A DNA stretch of 64,000 nucleotides from Neocallimastix lanati (nom. inval.) (taxonomy: Eukaryota; Neocallimastigomycota; Neocallimastigomycetes; Neocallimastigales; Neocallimastigaceae). Positions within the stretch are counted from its first letter, which is position 1; every line of letters starts with the position of its first letter. Below are positions 22,690-33,791 of the stretch, piece after piece. A program made the position numbers and the translations under genes. The stretch covers positions 758,501 through 822,500 of the forward strand of contig JACVTC010000006.1 in assembly GCA_016946835.1 (NCBI GenBank). Direction: 5' to 3'. The notes beneath the pieces are model-generated. The model did not search any database, was not told where the DNA came from, and saw nothing but the letters and a program-made list of their open reading frames with translations.

Positions 22690-23978
22690 ATATTAATATT
22701 CATTTTGCTAATGGTGATGTCGTTGAATCAAAATTAATAGGTAAATATATAGGATTAATTAATAACCACAAAATAATATTAAACGATGTCCTATATGTTC
22801 CATCTTTTAAAAGAAGTCTTTTATCAATTGATCATCTAAGTGATGACAATTATAAAATAGTTTTCTATAAAAATAAATACAATAATAAAAGGTGTGCTCT
22901 ATTGTATAATAATAAAGGAAAAAGAATATATACAAGTTATTCAAATGAATCTAAAGTCTACAAAATATTTACAACAAAAAGTAATATATTTACAAGTTTC
23001 AATAACGTTACTTGTTATAATATTGAAGATGCCACGAATGACTCAAGTTTGAATCTATGGCATAGAAGATTTGGTCATTTTAATATTGACCTAATTAAAA
23101 ATAAATTAAAGAAAATTAATTTTACACCAAAATACAAAATTTGTTTAAAATCAAAACTTACAAATTTACCATATTACCCATCAATCAATCATACAAAGGA
23201 ACCTTTTGAACTTTTACACATGGATTTGGTTAAGGCTCCTGATTTTTCATTTTATAACAATAGATATTTTGTAACTATACTCGATGATTTTACACGGTAT
23301 AGTTGGGTACTATTTGTTAAAAATAAAAGCGATGTATATAATGCTTTTATTATTTGGTATAATCAAATTAAAAATATATTTAAAAATTATAATATTAAAT
23401 ACATAAAAACAGATAATGGGACAGAATTTTTCAATAATAATTTTAATGAGTTTTACAATAAAACTGGAATAATTCATGAACACACAGTACCACATAACCC
23501 CCAACAAAACGGTAGAGTAGAAAGATTGCACAGAACATTGATATCTAATGGAGATGCAATGTTAGCTGATGCTAAATTAAGTCATAAATTTTGGCAGGAT
23601 GCAGATGCAACGGCTAATTACATTCATAATCGATTACCACATAAAGGTAATAATAATAAAATTCCATATGAATTACTGTATAACGAAAAGGTAGATTATA
23701 ATAGACTTAAAGTTTTCGGTTGTCGAGTGTACTTTTATGTTCCTAAACAATTCAGAAAGAAGTTTTGTAATACAACTCTACCAGGTGTATTCTTAGGTTA
23801 TGACGAAATTAATCATACAGCATATAGAATATATGATATTAATAATAATAAAATAATTCTTTCACGAACAGTCGCATTTCTTGAAGATGAACCTGCAAAT
23901 ATAGGTCCTTCTCTTTCACTCCAGATATCTTTAACTTTACTCCATTTTATGAATCTGAAGAAATTGAAGACGATATAA
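22690..23978 (+). pseudogene. J protease C-terminus and integrase
   Basis: An open frame that begins inside the K LTR but is J sequence from 22690. Counting from 22677: residues 8-95 are the end of protease and the pre-integrase linker (FANGDVVESKLIGKYIG, LYVPSFKRSLLSIDHL). LWHRRFGH at 127-134 starts the zinc-binding region, where only Cys156 of the usual two cysteines is clear. The catalytic triad is Asp183 (LLHMDLV), Asp246 (KTDNGTEF) and Glu282 (NGRVERLH), with 35 residues between the last two as in DD35E integrases. The frame is lost near 23915; the next frame continues SFTPDIFNFTPFYESEE. The integrase core itself looks intact. Confidence 0.85.
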
Positions 23979-25700
23979 ATGATAACAATAATAATGAATA
24001 TCATGAAGTTTATAATATTAATAATAACAATAATAATTTATTTAATAATGAAAATCAAATTAATTTAAATAATAATTTAAATCAAATGAATGAATGTTCC
24101 ATATAATAATATAAATAATTTAAATCAAATGAATGTTCCATATAATAATATAAATAATTTAAATCAAATGAATGTCCCATATAATAATTTAAATAATTTA
24201 AATCAAAATAATTTTAATAATATAAATAATTTATCACAAAATAATTCTATTGGTCTTATACGATATAACAGTAATTTCGAAAATAATAATAAAAATTTTT
24301 CAAATTACAACTTAAATTACCGATTTAATAATTTACATTCAAATCATGAATTTAATGATTCATCATTAAATTTAAATTATAATAATAAAAACAACCTTGC
24401 TGAAATAAATGAAAATAATAATAATAATATTTATTTCCAAAAAGAAAATAATATAAATTTTCATAATGGGAATAAAGAAAATTATAGTACTAACAATTTA
24501 ATTAAAATTAATAATTTAAATGATTTAAATTTAAATAATAATTTAAATCAGAATTTGGGAAGTAAAGTCACAGAAAGTAATGGAAATAAGATAACCAATA
24601 TGAAAACCAATGATGAGGTAACGGGAATAAATAAGCAGGATTTTAATTATAAAAATATACAGGATTTGGAAACTCACAATAATTACATAAATAAAAATAA
24701 TTTAATTATCGAAGGAAATAAAAATAATTTAAATAATTCAAATTTATCAAATAATGTAAACAATGAGTATTTTGATCTAAATAATTATAATTCAAATGAC
24801 AATTTCACAAATAATAAAAATAATAACATAAATAATAATATAGAAACCAACGACGTTAATAATTTAAATGTAAGTAATAAAAATGTCAATTCTATAAATT
24901 ATAATTTAAATCAAAATTTAATTGAAGAAAATAAAAATAATGTAAACAAAGAAAATGATGTAAACAAAGAAGATATAAATGATAAAAATAATTTAAATGA
25001 ACAAAATAAATATAATAAAGAAAATAATAGTGAATTCTTTAATGAATTAATTGAAGAATTAAATAAAGGTAAATTTAATAATAATAATTTAAATGAAAAG
25101 CATTCTCTAAGAAGTGAGTATAGCTATAATAATAAAGAATTTGCTAGTAATAATTATCAAAATAACGTAACTTATATGGACAAAATAAATTATATAAACA
25201 AACGAATAAATAATAATTTAAATAAAAGTGTTACCTTAAATAAAAATAATAATGATAAAAGTGATAATGATAAAATTGATAATATCAACAAAATTAAAGA
25301 TATAAAACAAGCAAATTCAATTAAAGAGAGAAAATCAGATAAAATAAAAGATACTCATTTTTTATTAAATAAATTGAAAGAACTTTCTCAAAAATCAAAG
25401 GAACAAATGAAAAATTATAAAACTAATGAAAATAATAAAAACGTTAATGATATTAATAATACTAACGAAATAAACCAAATTGAAAGAGTAGATAATATTA
25501 ATAATAGAAATAAGTATAAAGACGTTAATAAACAACATCCAAATAAAAATAAAAATAAAAACAATAAAACTAGATGTAAACGCAAATATCATTATCGTGA
25601 TGAATATAATATTACTAGTCATCCTTCAAAACGCTCTTTTAAAATAAAAGAAATTCTAGATACAGTTGCACTCTTATCAACAAATGAAAATGATTTAATT
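23979..25700 (+). pseudogene. Asn-rich linker between J integrase and RT
   Basis: About 570 codons, overwhelmingly Asn with Ile, Leu, Lys and Glu, separate the integrase from the RT. In other copia elements this region is shorter and mixed in composition. Near the start, three tandem copies of a 13-residue unit like NQMNVPYNNINNL (24090-24200) show recent expansion. The open frame from 24090 to 25919 runs through it into the RT, so it is translated and has been kept open. The last part (KNKTRCKRKYHYRDEYNI, then HPSKRSFKIKEIL) is basic and could be a nuclear localisation signal. Confidence 0.7.
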
Positions 25701-27247
25701 GAACCACGTAGTTATATTGATATCTTTAATATGAAAGATAAAGATAAGTGGTTAAAAGCTGTTGATGAAGAGTTAGGTAATATGAAAAGGATGAATGTTT
25801 TTACAATTGTGGATAAAGTACCTAAGAACGCTAATGTTGTGTCAACAAGGTGGGTACTAAAGCATAAAAGAGATGCTAACGGTAAAATTGTGAAGTATAA
25901 AGCAAAGATTAGTTGCTAAAGGTTATACACAAGTTTAATAGATTACAAAAATAAATAGATTACAAAAATACATTTTCGCCAACACCTAAACAGGATACAC
26001 TTAAAGCAATTATTGCGATTGCAGTACAAAATAAATTTGATATTCATCAAATGGATATCAAAGCTGCATATTTGAACGCTAGATTAGAAGAGGATATATA
26101 TATGAGTATGGCAGAAGGAATGAATCAAAAAGGGTATTGTAAATTGAACAAAGCATTATACGGCCTTAAACAATCTGGCAGAATATGGAACGAAACATTA
26201 AATAAGGTATTGTTAAAATTAAATTTTAAAAGATTCTTGAGTGATCCTTGTGTATATATCAAGAAAGATGAAAATAATAATATTAAGTGTTTATTAGCAG
26301 TTTATGTAGATGATATAATTGTAGCTGGTACTTCAGAAGAAGTAAATAAAACAAAATCTTTAATAAAAGAAAATTTTGAAGCAACTGATGTTGGTGAAGT
26401 TGATTATATTATAGGTATAAAATTTGTTAAATACAAAGATGGTTATTTTATACACCAAAAGAAATATTTAGAAGATATATTAAATAAATTTGAAATAAAC
26501 AAATTTAAACCTACTTCAAACATGATTCCAATCGAAAATAATATATTAAAATCAAAGAAATTTAATCCAACAAAATACAAACAAGCAATTGGATCCTTAT
26601 TGTACTTATCTATAAGTACGAGACCTGACATCCTATTCTCAGTAAGTAGAGCTTCAAGAAAATCCAAAGATCCCACCTATGAAGATTGGTATAATGTAAT
26701 AAAAATTTTTAGATATCTAAAAGGTAAGCCTGATTATGGAATTAAATTTACATATAATAATAAACTCGAGTTTAAAGTCTACGTAGATGCAGATTTAGGT
26801 GGAGATAAAGATACTAGAAGATCTATTACAGGATTCTTGATGTTAATAAATTCAGCTCCAACAAGTTGGTATTCTAAACTCCAACATTGTGTTTCCGTTT
26901 CTACCGCAGAAAGCGAATATTATGGTATACATGAATGTGCAAGATATTGTCTTTGGTACAGAAACATTTTTAAGGAACTTGGATTGAATAATAACAGTAT
27001 AACAATAAATACTGACAATAAAGCCGCTATTTATAACTGCGAAAACGAAACAATTAATCCGAAGTCTAAGCATATCGATTTGAGATATCATAGCATAAGG
27101 GAGTTAATAAAAGAAAAATATATAAATTTGAAATATGTTAAATCCGAACATAATTTATCAGACGGATTTACAAAGTATTTAAATACTACTTTGATGAATA
27201 AATTCAGAGAAAACATTCTCACTAGCTTTAAGGATCTTAAACTTTAG
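25701..27247 (+). pseudogene. J reverse transcriptase and RNase H
   Basis: The RT begins at about 25720 with DKWLKAVDEELGNMKRMNVF and VVSTRWVLKHKRDANG. Near 25905 a one-base shift turns the expected KARLVAKGYTQV into KAKISC-stop; stops and a short tandem duplication (AATAGATTACAAAAAT twice) follow to 25975. From 26051 a 398-codon frame gives MDIKAAYLNARLEEDIYM, the catalytic YVDDIIVAG, then RNase H with VYVDADLGGDKDTRRSITGF, STAESEYYGIHE, TINTDNKAAIY and LKYVKSEHNLSDGFTKYLN. The catalytic acidic residues are present. It ends 6 nt before the polypurine tract. Confidence 0.9.
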
Positions 27248-27253
27248 GGGGAA

Positions 27254-27560
27254 TATTAGAAATAAAGTTTAATATCTTAAATAATTAATAATAATTTGGT
27301 ATATTTAACTTGGATTAGTATATTTATTTATATTTAATTATAAATTAAATATGTACGTTATGTAGATATATGAGGCGTATGCCTGATATACATCAGAATT
27401 TTACATTTACAAATAAATATAGTTAAATTTTTAAGTAATGTAAATGATTATAACCATATAATTAAAATTAAAGTAACCTTTAACAAAAATAGAATAATAA
27501 TTATATATAATTAATAAAGTGATCACACATTCTAAAATTAAAAAACATAAATTCTTAATA
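27254..27560 (+). repeat. 3' LTR of J
   Basis: 307 bp, begins TATTAGAAAT (TG to TA) and ends TTCTTAATA, followed by the target duplication AAATC. Confidence 0.85.
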
Positions 27561-27887
27561 AAATCTATTAAATTTTAATTCATATTTTTTTTAATTTATC
27601 TATAAAATTTTTCAACAATACTAAAATTCATAATAATGATAATTTAATAATTTATAAAATTATTATAATAAAATATATATAAAGCAAATTAAAATATTAA
27701 TTGTTAGAATATGTGAAATATGAGTTTAAATGTATTAGAATGTAATGTTTGTAATGTAATATATAAGCCACAATATGTTAATATAAAAGCATGTAAATTA
27801 ATATAATTTAATATTTGTAACTCTTTATCATAAAATATATTAATAAAATTGACATAATTATAAACCACAAATTCATGACTCTTAACA

Positions 27888-27904
27888 GATTAAGAGTCTC
27901 ATCT
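27888..27904 (+). other. primer-binding site of L
   Basis: GATTAAGAGTCTCATC follows the LTR end CTTAACA directly. Complement of the anticodon arm of tRNA-Lys(CUU). Confidence 0.75.
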
Positions 27905-28319
27905 GACTCTTAAAAAGATTCTTAGCAAAAGAATTTTTGCCGGAAACAATATTATGTCAAGAAGGACATAAAGAAGTTAAAAGAAGAATATTATGATAAA
28001 GGTTGCCATTATGTCAATTTTTTGGAATTTAAATCAAAATTGATCAAGATTGAAATTTAGATCACTAAATTTCAAAAATTCTGAAAACGCGTAAATATCT
28101 AATAACTTAATACAAGAAATTCCCCTACATGAAGTTAACACGCTTAAAAAAAAAAAAAAAAAAAGAAACGTAAAATATATTAAATGAACATATTATTTTG
28201 AGACTCTTAATAAATGAAATTATCATAAGCATTAATTGATTATTATTAATTATTTTTGAATATTACAAACTATTTTATTAAAGAAAATAAAATTTTTAAC
28301 TAATTAAAATAAATAAAAT

Positions 28320-28478
28320 GACGTAAAAACCAAAGAGTTAATCCATGAGTTGTCAAGAGTACGTAAAACCAAAGAGGTAAACCATGTGTTGTCATTATTA
28401 ATTTGGCGTGAATCCCAACGAGGTTGCCTTAATATAATATAATAGGATGGTGTAAACCCAGATAGGTGTCCAATCCAT
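28320..28478 (+). repeat. four related repeats/hairpins in L
   Basis: Repeats at 28320-28354, 28360-28393, 28404-28430 and 28444-28478 share the pattern CGTGAA-ACC-CAACGA-GGT. The small inner stem varies but pairs in each: AAC/GTT, ACC/GGT, CC/GG, ACC/GGT. Outer pairs also change (GAC/GTC, GGC/GCC, GGATGG/CCAATCC with a bulge). A fifth, weaker copy may lie at 28520-28560. Similar in plan, not in sequence, to the array at 8408-8675. Confidence 0.5.
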
Positions 28479-28969
28479 ATTTAAATAATTTTTAATATTA
28501 AAAATACCCAAATTATAAAGGTTTTAGGCGTTTTAACCACAAAAACGTACAATGGGTAATAATATAAATATCTAAGATAAAATTAGCAAATAATATACAT
28601 AAAGTATATATATAAAATTCAATTAATGATATAATATGAAATAGAAATTTAATAGTTAATTAAAATTTAGAATAATGATATAAATTTCACAAAGTATTAT
28701 TGTTATGTATTGCTATGTACATATTCACCTATAAACCAAAATTATTCATTTAGTAGAATAACTTGGTTTAGGGGGGAATGTTAGAATATGTGAAATATGA
28801 GTTTAAATGTATTAGAATGTAATGTATGTAATGTAATATATAAGCCACAATATGTTAATATAAAAGCATGTAAATTAATATAATTTAATATTTGTAACTC
28901 TTTATCATAAAATATATTAATAAAATTGACATAATTATAAACCACAAATTCATGACTCTTAACATTAAT

Positions 28970-29499
28970 AATTAAAGTTCTGTATTTATATAAATTAAAC
29001 AAATAATTTAAAATTAATTTATTAAAAATTTTAAATTTTAATTATTTTATTATACTTTAATTAGTAATAATTATTTAAATTCATCAATGAAATTTTGGAA
29101 TCCTCATTTTCAATTGAAATAAAAATTAATATATATTTACTATAATAATAATATATTAAAAAATCAAAATAATGATAATATTAACAATATCAAGAGTAAT
29201 AGTAATAATTTATTAATCGATATTTATTATTTAAATCTCTATGGATTTCATGAGCAACATTTGTTAATGAAATGATCAAAAAATTAATTATAATAATAAA
29301 TAATAAAATAATATAATAATAAATAATAAATAAATAAATAAATATAAAAATATTACAATATTAATTATAATATTATAATAAAATAATTAATAATAAAAAA
29401 TGAATTTTAAAACAATTAAATATATTCTTTCTGTCAATTCATTAGTACTAATAACATTATAAATATTACAACATTAAATATCAATACCATTATCAATAT
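28970..29499. other. internal sequence of G with no gene seen
   Basis: AT-rich with short TAA-type repeats; nothing recognised. Confidence 0.5.
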
Positions 29500-30400
29500 T
29501 TATTTAATTTCTTGGTATAGACAACAGGCATGATCATTCTAGTTTCATCCTTGTAATACATGTAGTATTCATTATTCTGGAAGATAAGATGTCAGAATCA
29601 ATAACTTCATTAATATTTCTTGGTTGGGATAAAGTGAGCTGTAGCTGTATCTAATTTTTTTTATTCCCTTACTGTAAACATAATACATAATTGTTTTATT
29701 TCCACAGTTTAGAACTCTAATAACTAAATAGATCATATAAGAACTTTTTTCATAATCATGGATAGTTAGTGGAGCTTAGGCACGATCAGCTTCTTAAGAT
29801 CTCATATCAGTATCCAACATATAATAATGAAAATTTGACCCTTTAAAATAAATAGATTAAGAATAAAATTAATACTTACTTTTGATTTTCTGATAAATCT
29901 TTCATTGTTAAAATGTTAAAGTTGTAAACATCTAATACTGAAAGCGTAATATAACTGTTCTTTTTCAAGAGCATTACCTTACATTTTTTTTGGTTACATT
30001 ATCAAATCCTTGATCATAAATATCTAAAGCAGCCTTACCAGAACATTCGGCAGTGATATAGTAGTCATCATAATTACCACCAGTTTTGTAAAGAATGAAG
30101 GTGTTAGGCGAATATTTTATGATTTGTGATAAAATGATTATATTATCATCTTTATTATTACCATTTTCTACAGTTAAGGCTTTGTTTCATAATAGAATAG
30201 AGAATCTTCCATTACCAACACTTTCAAAGTATTGTACTTGAGAGTTAGTACTTCTTAGTCTATCTTATTAATAAATAATTCCATTGTTGCCTACTGTCAT
30301 GTATTTTCTACTAATATGTGACATTATATAATCTTATAACCTACTATTTCAAAATAGGTTCGAGATAGATTACTTGTACTGTTACTAGATATGATTTTAT
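29500..30400 (-). pseudogene. host-gene-like pseudogene fragment inside G, possibly lectin-like
   Basis: The minus strand from about 30400 to 29880 has coding character with stops: KYMTVGNNGIIY, FESVGNGRFSILL, NKALTVENGNNKDDNIIILS, SPNTFILYKTGGNYDDYYIT and ECSGKAALDIYDQGFDNVT. Repeated phrases of the type GKALDIYDQGxDN recall ricin-type beta-trefoil lectins, but this is a weak resemblance read by eye. The frame ends at CAAAA|GTAAGTATT (29880), a good splice donor, suggesting an intron. Bases 29830-29500 continue with PLTIHDYEKSSYMIYLVIRV and NCGNKTIMYYVYSKG. It has at least four in-frame stops or shifts. It lies in antisense to G and between G's LTRs. Confidence 0.45.
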
Positions 30401-30529
30401 TCATAACTAATACTAATTTTAATGTAATATAACTGAAGAGCCAAATTGAAACTGAAAAAATCAACTGAAATATTAAGTATTAATACCAACTTCTATAATG
30501 ACAATACTGATACTTCATAACCAAAAACA

Positions 30530-30780
30530 AAAACAAAAGTAAACTCAAAATTAAATATTAACATACCACGTAAATTCAACGATCCTCCTCCTGTATAAAG
30601 TAATAATAATAATAATTTAAGTGGTCTTACCAATACAATGAATAACACTATTTCTACTTCCATATTTACCAATTCTACTCCAACAAATAGTGTTCTCATT
30701 AATGCCAGCTTTCCAATAATATCAATAACTCTGGTGTAAAAACTATTAATTATATCCTCAATTCTATAATAATAATAATA
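30530..30780 (+). pseudogene. Asn/Ser/Thr-rich coding-like remnant in G
   Basis: The plus strand reads KTKVNSKLNINIPRKFNDPP, a stop, then NNNNNLSGLTNTMNNTIST and SIFTNSTPTNSVLINAS. Composition is like a disordered linker. No family recognised. Confidence 0.25.
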
Positions 30781-31984
30781 ACAAATAATGTAAATAAAAA
30801 ATTTAATATTTATTATTTTTTTTCTCTGAAAGTTAGAGAAAAGATATACCAAAAATGAAATCGATAAGATAATTATTATAAAAAAAAAGAAAAAAAAAAA
30901 TTTTAAAAATTTTAAAATGAATACATATTTCAAAAGATTTAAATTCTATTAATTAAAAGTTCATTATTTAGTATTAAGTTACGATGAAGAATTCTGTAAA
31001 TAATTATTTCAGATTTAAAACCTTTTTATCAACAGTTCAACAAAAAGACAGAAAGTGATTTTATTAATATTTTAATTCAAAATATGAAATCTTGAAATAT
31101 TTACATTTTGACAATTAATCTTTGATATATTTACATTTTGACAATATTCAAAGTCTTAAGAAACTACTTATATTATTATGAAACTGTGAAGTTATCAATA
31201 TTTGATAATATAGTGTCAATATTATTTCAGTATTCAGTAAAATAAGTTTCTTTTGTTTAATTAATGTGTTTCAAATTTGAGTCTTCATCTTAAGTGTTAT
31301 TTTGTGTTTTTATTAAATTATTTGAAATATAATAAAATTAAAATAAAGCATTTAAAATTTAATAAATAAAAAAAAAAAGTAAAAAGCACATTAAAAAATT
31401 AAAAAGAAATCATATTAAATGTAAATTTAAATAAATCAGAAGCATATAATTAAGAATCTTAAAATTCAAGTAAAAAAGAAAATGTAAATTTTAGCAATAA
31501 ATGAAATATAATAATATATTGAAATCTTTGCCAATAAATTCAGTAGTACCTCCAATTATCAGTAAATCTATATAAGAAATTTATTTTTATAATTCTATTT
31601 AAAGTTGGGATGTTGTCTTCTTAAACAATCAATTAACTATAAAGCTAATTAAGTATATTACTATTATAGAAAAATATAAATTTTGAAAGAAACATGATAT
31701 ATGTGTTGTATTGTAGAGTATAAATCATAATTAGAAAGCCAGTAATTTTGTGATTCTGTTAACCGTTTAATAAAATTGTTTATTTTAAAATCACTCCGCA
31801 AAAAAATTAAACTAAAAAAAAAAGGAAAAAGAAGAAGTTAAAATAATAATTTTGTTATTTAAATTTGTAATACACCTGTGTATATCTTGTATATAATCTA
31901 TTATTATTATATAATCATTTTTTGAAATTATATTTATATTCCTATTCAACTCTAACTTTTATCCAAGTTAGATTTGAGGGGGAA
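30781..31984. other. 3' internal sequence of G
   Basis: AT-rich, no coding similarity to RT or RNase H. It ends in the polypurine tract TTTGAGGGGGAA directly before the 3' LTR at 31985. Confidence 0.5.
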
Positions 31985-32193
31985 TGTCAGAAATATAAAT
32001 ATTAAGGTTTATAATCATATTAATTTAAGGAGTGATGTTATATATTTCAATGTATTTATTGTGAAATATATGACCAATGATAATAATAAGCCACATATTA
32101 GTATAGCTATAAATACTCTAGAAATGTATAAAATTAAATGACATACAGTTATCCATTTATTTATAAAAAATAAAGAGATTCTTAATTTTAATA
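31985..32193 (+). repeat. 3' LTR of G
   Basis: 209 bp, begins TGTCAGAAATATAAATATT, followed by target duplication ATAAA and the remainder of the H 5' LTR. Confidence 0.85.
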
Positions 32194-32261
32194 ATAAATA
32201 ATAAAATAATAAATAAAGCTTATATATAAATTTAAATACTAAAAACTAGTTTACACTTTTA

Positions 32262-32275
32262 GATTAAGAGTCTCA
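32262..32275 (+). other. primer-binding site of H
   Basis: GATTAAGAGTCTCA follows the H LTR end ACTTTTA. Only 10 nt separate it from the gag ATG, so H has almost no leader. Confidence 0.7.
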
Positions 32276-32284
32276 TTGCGCAAA

Positions 32285-32812
32285 ATGACTACTAATAATT
32301 ATTTTCTTAATCCAGAAGAACGTCTCAACAAGAGCAACTTCGAAGACTGGTATCCCACTGTCAGTTCTATCTTGGAATCAAAGAAACTTTTGGATTACAT
32401 CTCCAATGATGTATTAACCACCATGGCTAATGATGTCAGAAATGGAACCAAAACTCAACAAGATTTAGAAGATGCCAAAGTTAAGGACTCCGTAGTTCGA
32501 GCGTTCATTTTAACAAGCATCACTAAGGAAGTTAAAAAGAAAATCCGTAATTCAAAAACAGCTTACAATATAATGGCCAAAATCAAGGAACATTATGATA
32601 AATCTAAGTCCAATGATGTTGATCACTACATTAGGAAATTAAATTCTTTAAAATCAAAAAACATTGATGATTCCTTAGAAGTAATTTCTGAAATAACTGA
32701 TATTTTTGAAATTCTTGACGAAAAGAATTATAGGCTCGGAACATTAGAGAAAGCAAAATATATCTACTTTGCACTTACGATACAGGATGTTCAGAACATA
32801 TTACTTGTGTAA
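32285..32812 (+). pseudogene. truncated copia Gag of H
   Basis: ATG at 32285, 175 codons. LNKSNFEDWYPTVSSILESK, then SVVRAFILTSITKEVKKKIR, TAYNIMAKIKEHYDKS and LNSLKSKNIDDSLEVISEI are the copia Gag core. The zinc knuckle is absent. After AKYIYFAL the sequence jumps to a protease-like YDTGCSEHIT in another frame (32775-32815), so the end of Gag and the start of protease have been deleted. Confidence 0.8.
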
Positions 32813-33791
32813 CAAACACATTTTAAAGAATTTTCGCAACCAGATAATTCAGATGAAATGTGCTAACAACTCTACCTGTGAATTTCAGGGCGTCGGAACT
32901 TTTGAAGGTAAAATAAATGGCGAGTACATACGACTCGACAAGGTTTACTATTCAAATAACATAAACAAAAGTGGAAGAAAATGGAATGAAACAATTACTT
33001 CATTTTTTAAAGGGATTGGTTTCCAACAATTAATTTCTGAATCATGTACCTTTAAGAAAAATATGCACGGAAAAGTTAGTCGCATCATTGGAATCTATGT
33101 AGATGATATGATCATCACTGGCAAATCCATAGAAATATCTAAAACTATTAGAACTATAAAGAATAAATTTAAAATTTCAAAATGTGAACACATCAATTAT
33201 TTACTTGGTATTAAAGTTGAAAACAATAATTTCAGATACTCTGTTTCACAAACTAATTACATTGAAAATGTTTTATCCAAATTTAAAGTTCACAATACTC
33301 GAAAAGCTAAGACACCATGCACTGGTGATAATGTTAACGAAAATCGCAATCCTTTCGATAAAACTACTTACAAAAGCGCTTTAGGTTCTTTGATTTACTT
33401 AGCAAAATGTACTCGTCCCGATATATCATTTGCTGTAAATAAGACGGCGAGGAATGCTGAAAATCCAACGATTTCTGATTGGAACAAAGTAACAAATATT
33501 TTTAAATATTTAAATTCTACTAAAAATTATAAAATTACATACACAGGAACAGGGGAATTTACTGCTTTTACGGACTCTGATTTAGGAGGCGATTCAAAGG
33601 ATAAAAAATCTACCTCTGGACATATTATTCTTATGGGAACAAGCCAAATCTGCTGGTCGTCAAGAAAACAAACAACTGTTGCTACCTCCACAATGGAAGC
33701 AGAATATATAGGAACTACAGAATGTTCAAAAAGGTTTTATGGTTGTAACGAATATTGGAATATCCGTGTTTTAAAGAGTGTAACACAATAG
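32769..33791 (+). pseudogene. H protease remnant fused to RT/RNase H
   Basis: An open frame of 340 codons. The first 55 residues are end-of-protease sequence (FQGVGTFEGKINGEYIRLDK) and then run directly into RT at NKSGRKWNETITSFF, so integrase and the first half of RT are deleted with the frame kept. The RT catalytic motif YVDDMIITG is intact. RNase H follows with FTAFTDSDLGGDSKDKKSTS, TSTMEAEYIGTTEC. At 33744 the frame enters the chromovirus I LTR and ends there. A missing A at about 33730 also shifts the frame before the insertion. Confidence 0.85.

Larger units (their letters stand above)
18112..27560 (+). mobile_element. copia element J (gag-PR-INT-RT-RH), inserted in G
   Basis: 5' LTR 18112-18423 (TGTTAGAAATAAAG...), 3' LTR 27254-27560, target duplication AAATC (18107-18111, 27561-27565). 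Primer site GATTAAGAGTCTCA at 18424; polypurine AGGGGGAA at 27246-27253. The coding order is Gag, protease, integrase, Asn-rich linker, RT, RNase H, the Ty1/copia order. All domains are recognisable, but there is a frameshift after gag, stops in the protease, element K in the protease, and frameshifts near 23915, 24085 and 25905-25975. The LTRs differ at about 14 positions plus a 5-bp deletion, mostly transitions. Confidence 0.9.
27702..28964 (+). mobile_element. TRIM-like element L inside G
   Basis: 1263 bp in total. LTRs 27702-27887 and 28779-28964 (186 bp each, TGTTAGAATATGTG to CTCTTAACA, one difference by eye), target duplication TTAAT (27697-27701, 28965-28969). Primer site GATTAAGAGTCTCA at 27888 and polypurine TTTAGGGGGGAA just before the 3' LTR. 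The 891-bp internal region has no coding capacity but holds a poly-A run (28147-28163) and a hairpin array (28320-28478). Terminal-repeat retrotransposons in miniature are known mostly from plants and move with copia enzymes supplied in trans. All parts needed for reverse transcription and integration in cis are present. Confidence 0.9.
16743..32193 (+). mobile_element. LTR element G, non-coding copia-type, inserted in the 5' LTR of H
   Basis: LTRs 16743-16949 and 31985-32193 (207 and 209 bp, TGTCAGAAATATAAATATT at the start), target duplication ATAAA (16738-16742, 32194-32198). Removing G and one ATAAA restores an H LTR colinear with the intact 3' copy, which proves the insertion. Primer site GATTAAGAGTCTCA at 16950 and polypurine TTTGAGGGGGAA before the 3' LTR. 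Excluding the nested J and L, about 4.3 kb of internal sequence remain, with no recognisable gag or pol but with a hairpin array (17258-17557) and a host-like pseudogene fragment (29500-30400). It resembles a large retrotransposon derivative. Confidence 0.85.

Noticed and set aside
25905-25919. Programmed frameshift within J RT
   Set aside because: Stops and a short tandem duplication follow immediately, so accidental indels are the simpler cause.
30493-30933. Minus-strand hydrophobic 146-codon frame
   Set aside because: T-rich composition gives Phe/Ile/Leu by chance; no signal or domain, and the plus strand here looks more coding-like.
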